Assembly (NCBI RefSeq): GCF_000018605.1
Contig: NC_010003.1
Location: 1,712,501-1,776,500 of the forward strand
Reading direction: 5' to 3'
Origin: Petrotoga mobilis SJ95
GTDB taxonomy: Bacteria; Thermotogota; Thermotogae; Petrotogales; Petrotogaceae
Length of the DNA: 64,000 nucleotides
The position numbers and the translations under genes are program-made. Of the stretch, positions 63,359-64,000 are shown piece after piece (positions within the stretch are counted from its first letter, which is position 1; each line of letters starts with the position of its first letter). The notes under the pieces are model-generated. The model was not told the DNA's origin, made no database searches, and saw only the letters and a list, made by a program, of their open reading frames with translations.

Positions 63359-64000
63359 ATGAAAATGTTTACCATTGATAAAAATGGAAACTTAATTCTA
63401 TATAAAGAACAACTTTACAAAGATTCCAATTTAGAAAAAGATTTAGAAGTTTTGCTTGAAAATAGTCCTGAATACTTTTTTGAAGAAAGCAATGTTCTTA
63501 TAATTGGTCGTCAGGTTATTACCAATTTAAATAGTATTATAGATTTGTTAGGTATTGATAAAAATGGGAATACCGTGGTGATTGAGTTAAAAAGGGACAA
63601 AACACCGCGGGAGACAATTGCTCAGCTATTAGAATACGCTTCCTTTATTGAGAACTTAGATTATTCACAGTTAAATGAAATTTATCGAGACTATTCTGGT
63701 GAAGAAATTAGTTTAGAAGATTATCACCGAGCGTATTTCCAAAACGAAACAGATGAAAAAGTTTCATTTAATAAATCAACAAAATTAGTAATAGTTGCTC
63801 AGGAAATTTCAAAAGAAATTCGGCAAACCGCCTTATTTTTAAGAAAAAAAGGTATTGATATTTATTGTATGGAGTTTAAGTATTTCGAGACCGAGTTTGG
63901 AGAAAGGATAATCTCAAGCGATATTGTTGTTGGTCAAGAAGAATTTATACGTCAAAAAATTTATTCCTCCTCACTTCCAAAGGTTAATAAGCAAAAATTC
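63359..64000 (+). CDS. PD-(D/E)XK nuclease-like protein, NucS-type (partial)
   Basis: ATG 63359 follows AAAGGAGATG; 214 codons are in the window and the frame stays open at the edge. A restriction-like nuclease core is seen: Asp62 in SIIDLLGID, then Glu76 and Lys78 in VVIELKRDK, and Gln89 in TIAQLLEYASF, the layout of the NucS/DUF91 C-terminal domain. The N-terminus (1-45) is helical with acidic residues and differs from archaeal NucS. It could take part in repair or defence; the missing 3' part prevents a firm call. Confidence 0.75.
   Translation, partial: MKMFTIDKNGNLILYKEQLYKDSNLEKDLEVLLENSPEYFFEESNVLIIGRQVITNLNSIIDLLGIDKNGNTVVIELKRDKTPRETIAQLLEYASFIENLDYSQLNEIYRDYSGEEISLEDYHRAYFQNETDEKVSFNKSTKLVIVAQEISKEIRQTALFLRKKGIDIYCMEFKYFETEFGERIISSDIVVGQEEFIRQKIYSSSLPKVNKQKF

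Overview
The window looks like chromosomal DNA of a low-GC thermophilic member of the Thermotogae, most likely Petrotogales (Petrotoga-like). This is inferred from AT-rich sequence, lysine- and glutamate-rich proteins, oligopeptide and ribose-type ABC operons with large inserts in OppC and OppF, and the aspS-cmk-ispH-rpsA-der-plsY order. No rRNA, tRNA or CRISPR array was recognised. The species call rests on gene style, not on a database match.

Layout. 1-2900: end of an unidentified gene, an ISL3-type transposase fossil, an Asp/Glu racemase-like gene and a transglutaminase-like gene, with a 123-bp dispersed repeat in two copies. 2930-9630: a five-gene peptide ABC transporter (binding protein, two permeases, two ATPases) with an internal terminator after the binding protein. 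9636-11744 (minus): ECF sigma factor, an overlapping 58-residue ORF, thrB and an RseC-like gene. A 34-bp inverted repeat separates these from gdhA (12019-13314). 13424-15034: a small membrane protein and a PLP aminotransferase. 15160-27043 (minus): a branched-chain amino acid operon headed by pheA: pheA-ilvD-ilvB-ilvN-ilvC-leuA-leuC-leuD-leuB-cimA. The visible promoter lies about 50 bp before pheA and leaves no room for a T-box or leader peptide.

27044-38000 is an accessory carbohydrate island with signs of decay. It holds a broken esterase, an FGGY kinase followed by a truncated gene, an ISL3 fossil, a LacI regulator with an operator-like site, a ribose-type ABC transporter, an RbsD/FucU mutarotase-like gene, a small transaldolase/FSA-like gene and an AEC carrier. 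A second LacI paralogue has lost most of its DNA-binding domain. Next come a chemotaxis receptor, a fucose-isomerase-like gene with a second FGGY kinase, and a 1487-residue activase of the 2-hydroxyacyl-CoA dehydratase type.

47882-62225 (minus) combines envelope and core genes: an anchored beta-structure protein, rsmA/ksgA, a secreted protein with about nine SLBB-like repeats, a TPR protein, a large exported protein, plsY, der, an S1-type protein, ispH, cmk and aspS. 62226-63358 has no intact gene. It contains an exact 81-bp tandem repeat, a probable IS200/IS605 right-end fossil and a possible structured RNA with two hairpins in an outer stem. A PD-(D/E)XK (NucS-like) nuclease gene starts at 63359 and runs off the window.

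The points most worth following are the sigma/58-residue ORF pair with its palindrome, the headless LacI paralogue, the sugar operon pairing a mutarotase with a transaldolase, and the candidate RNA before the nuclease.
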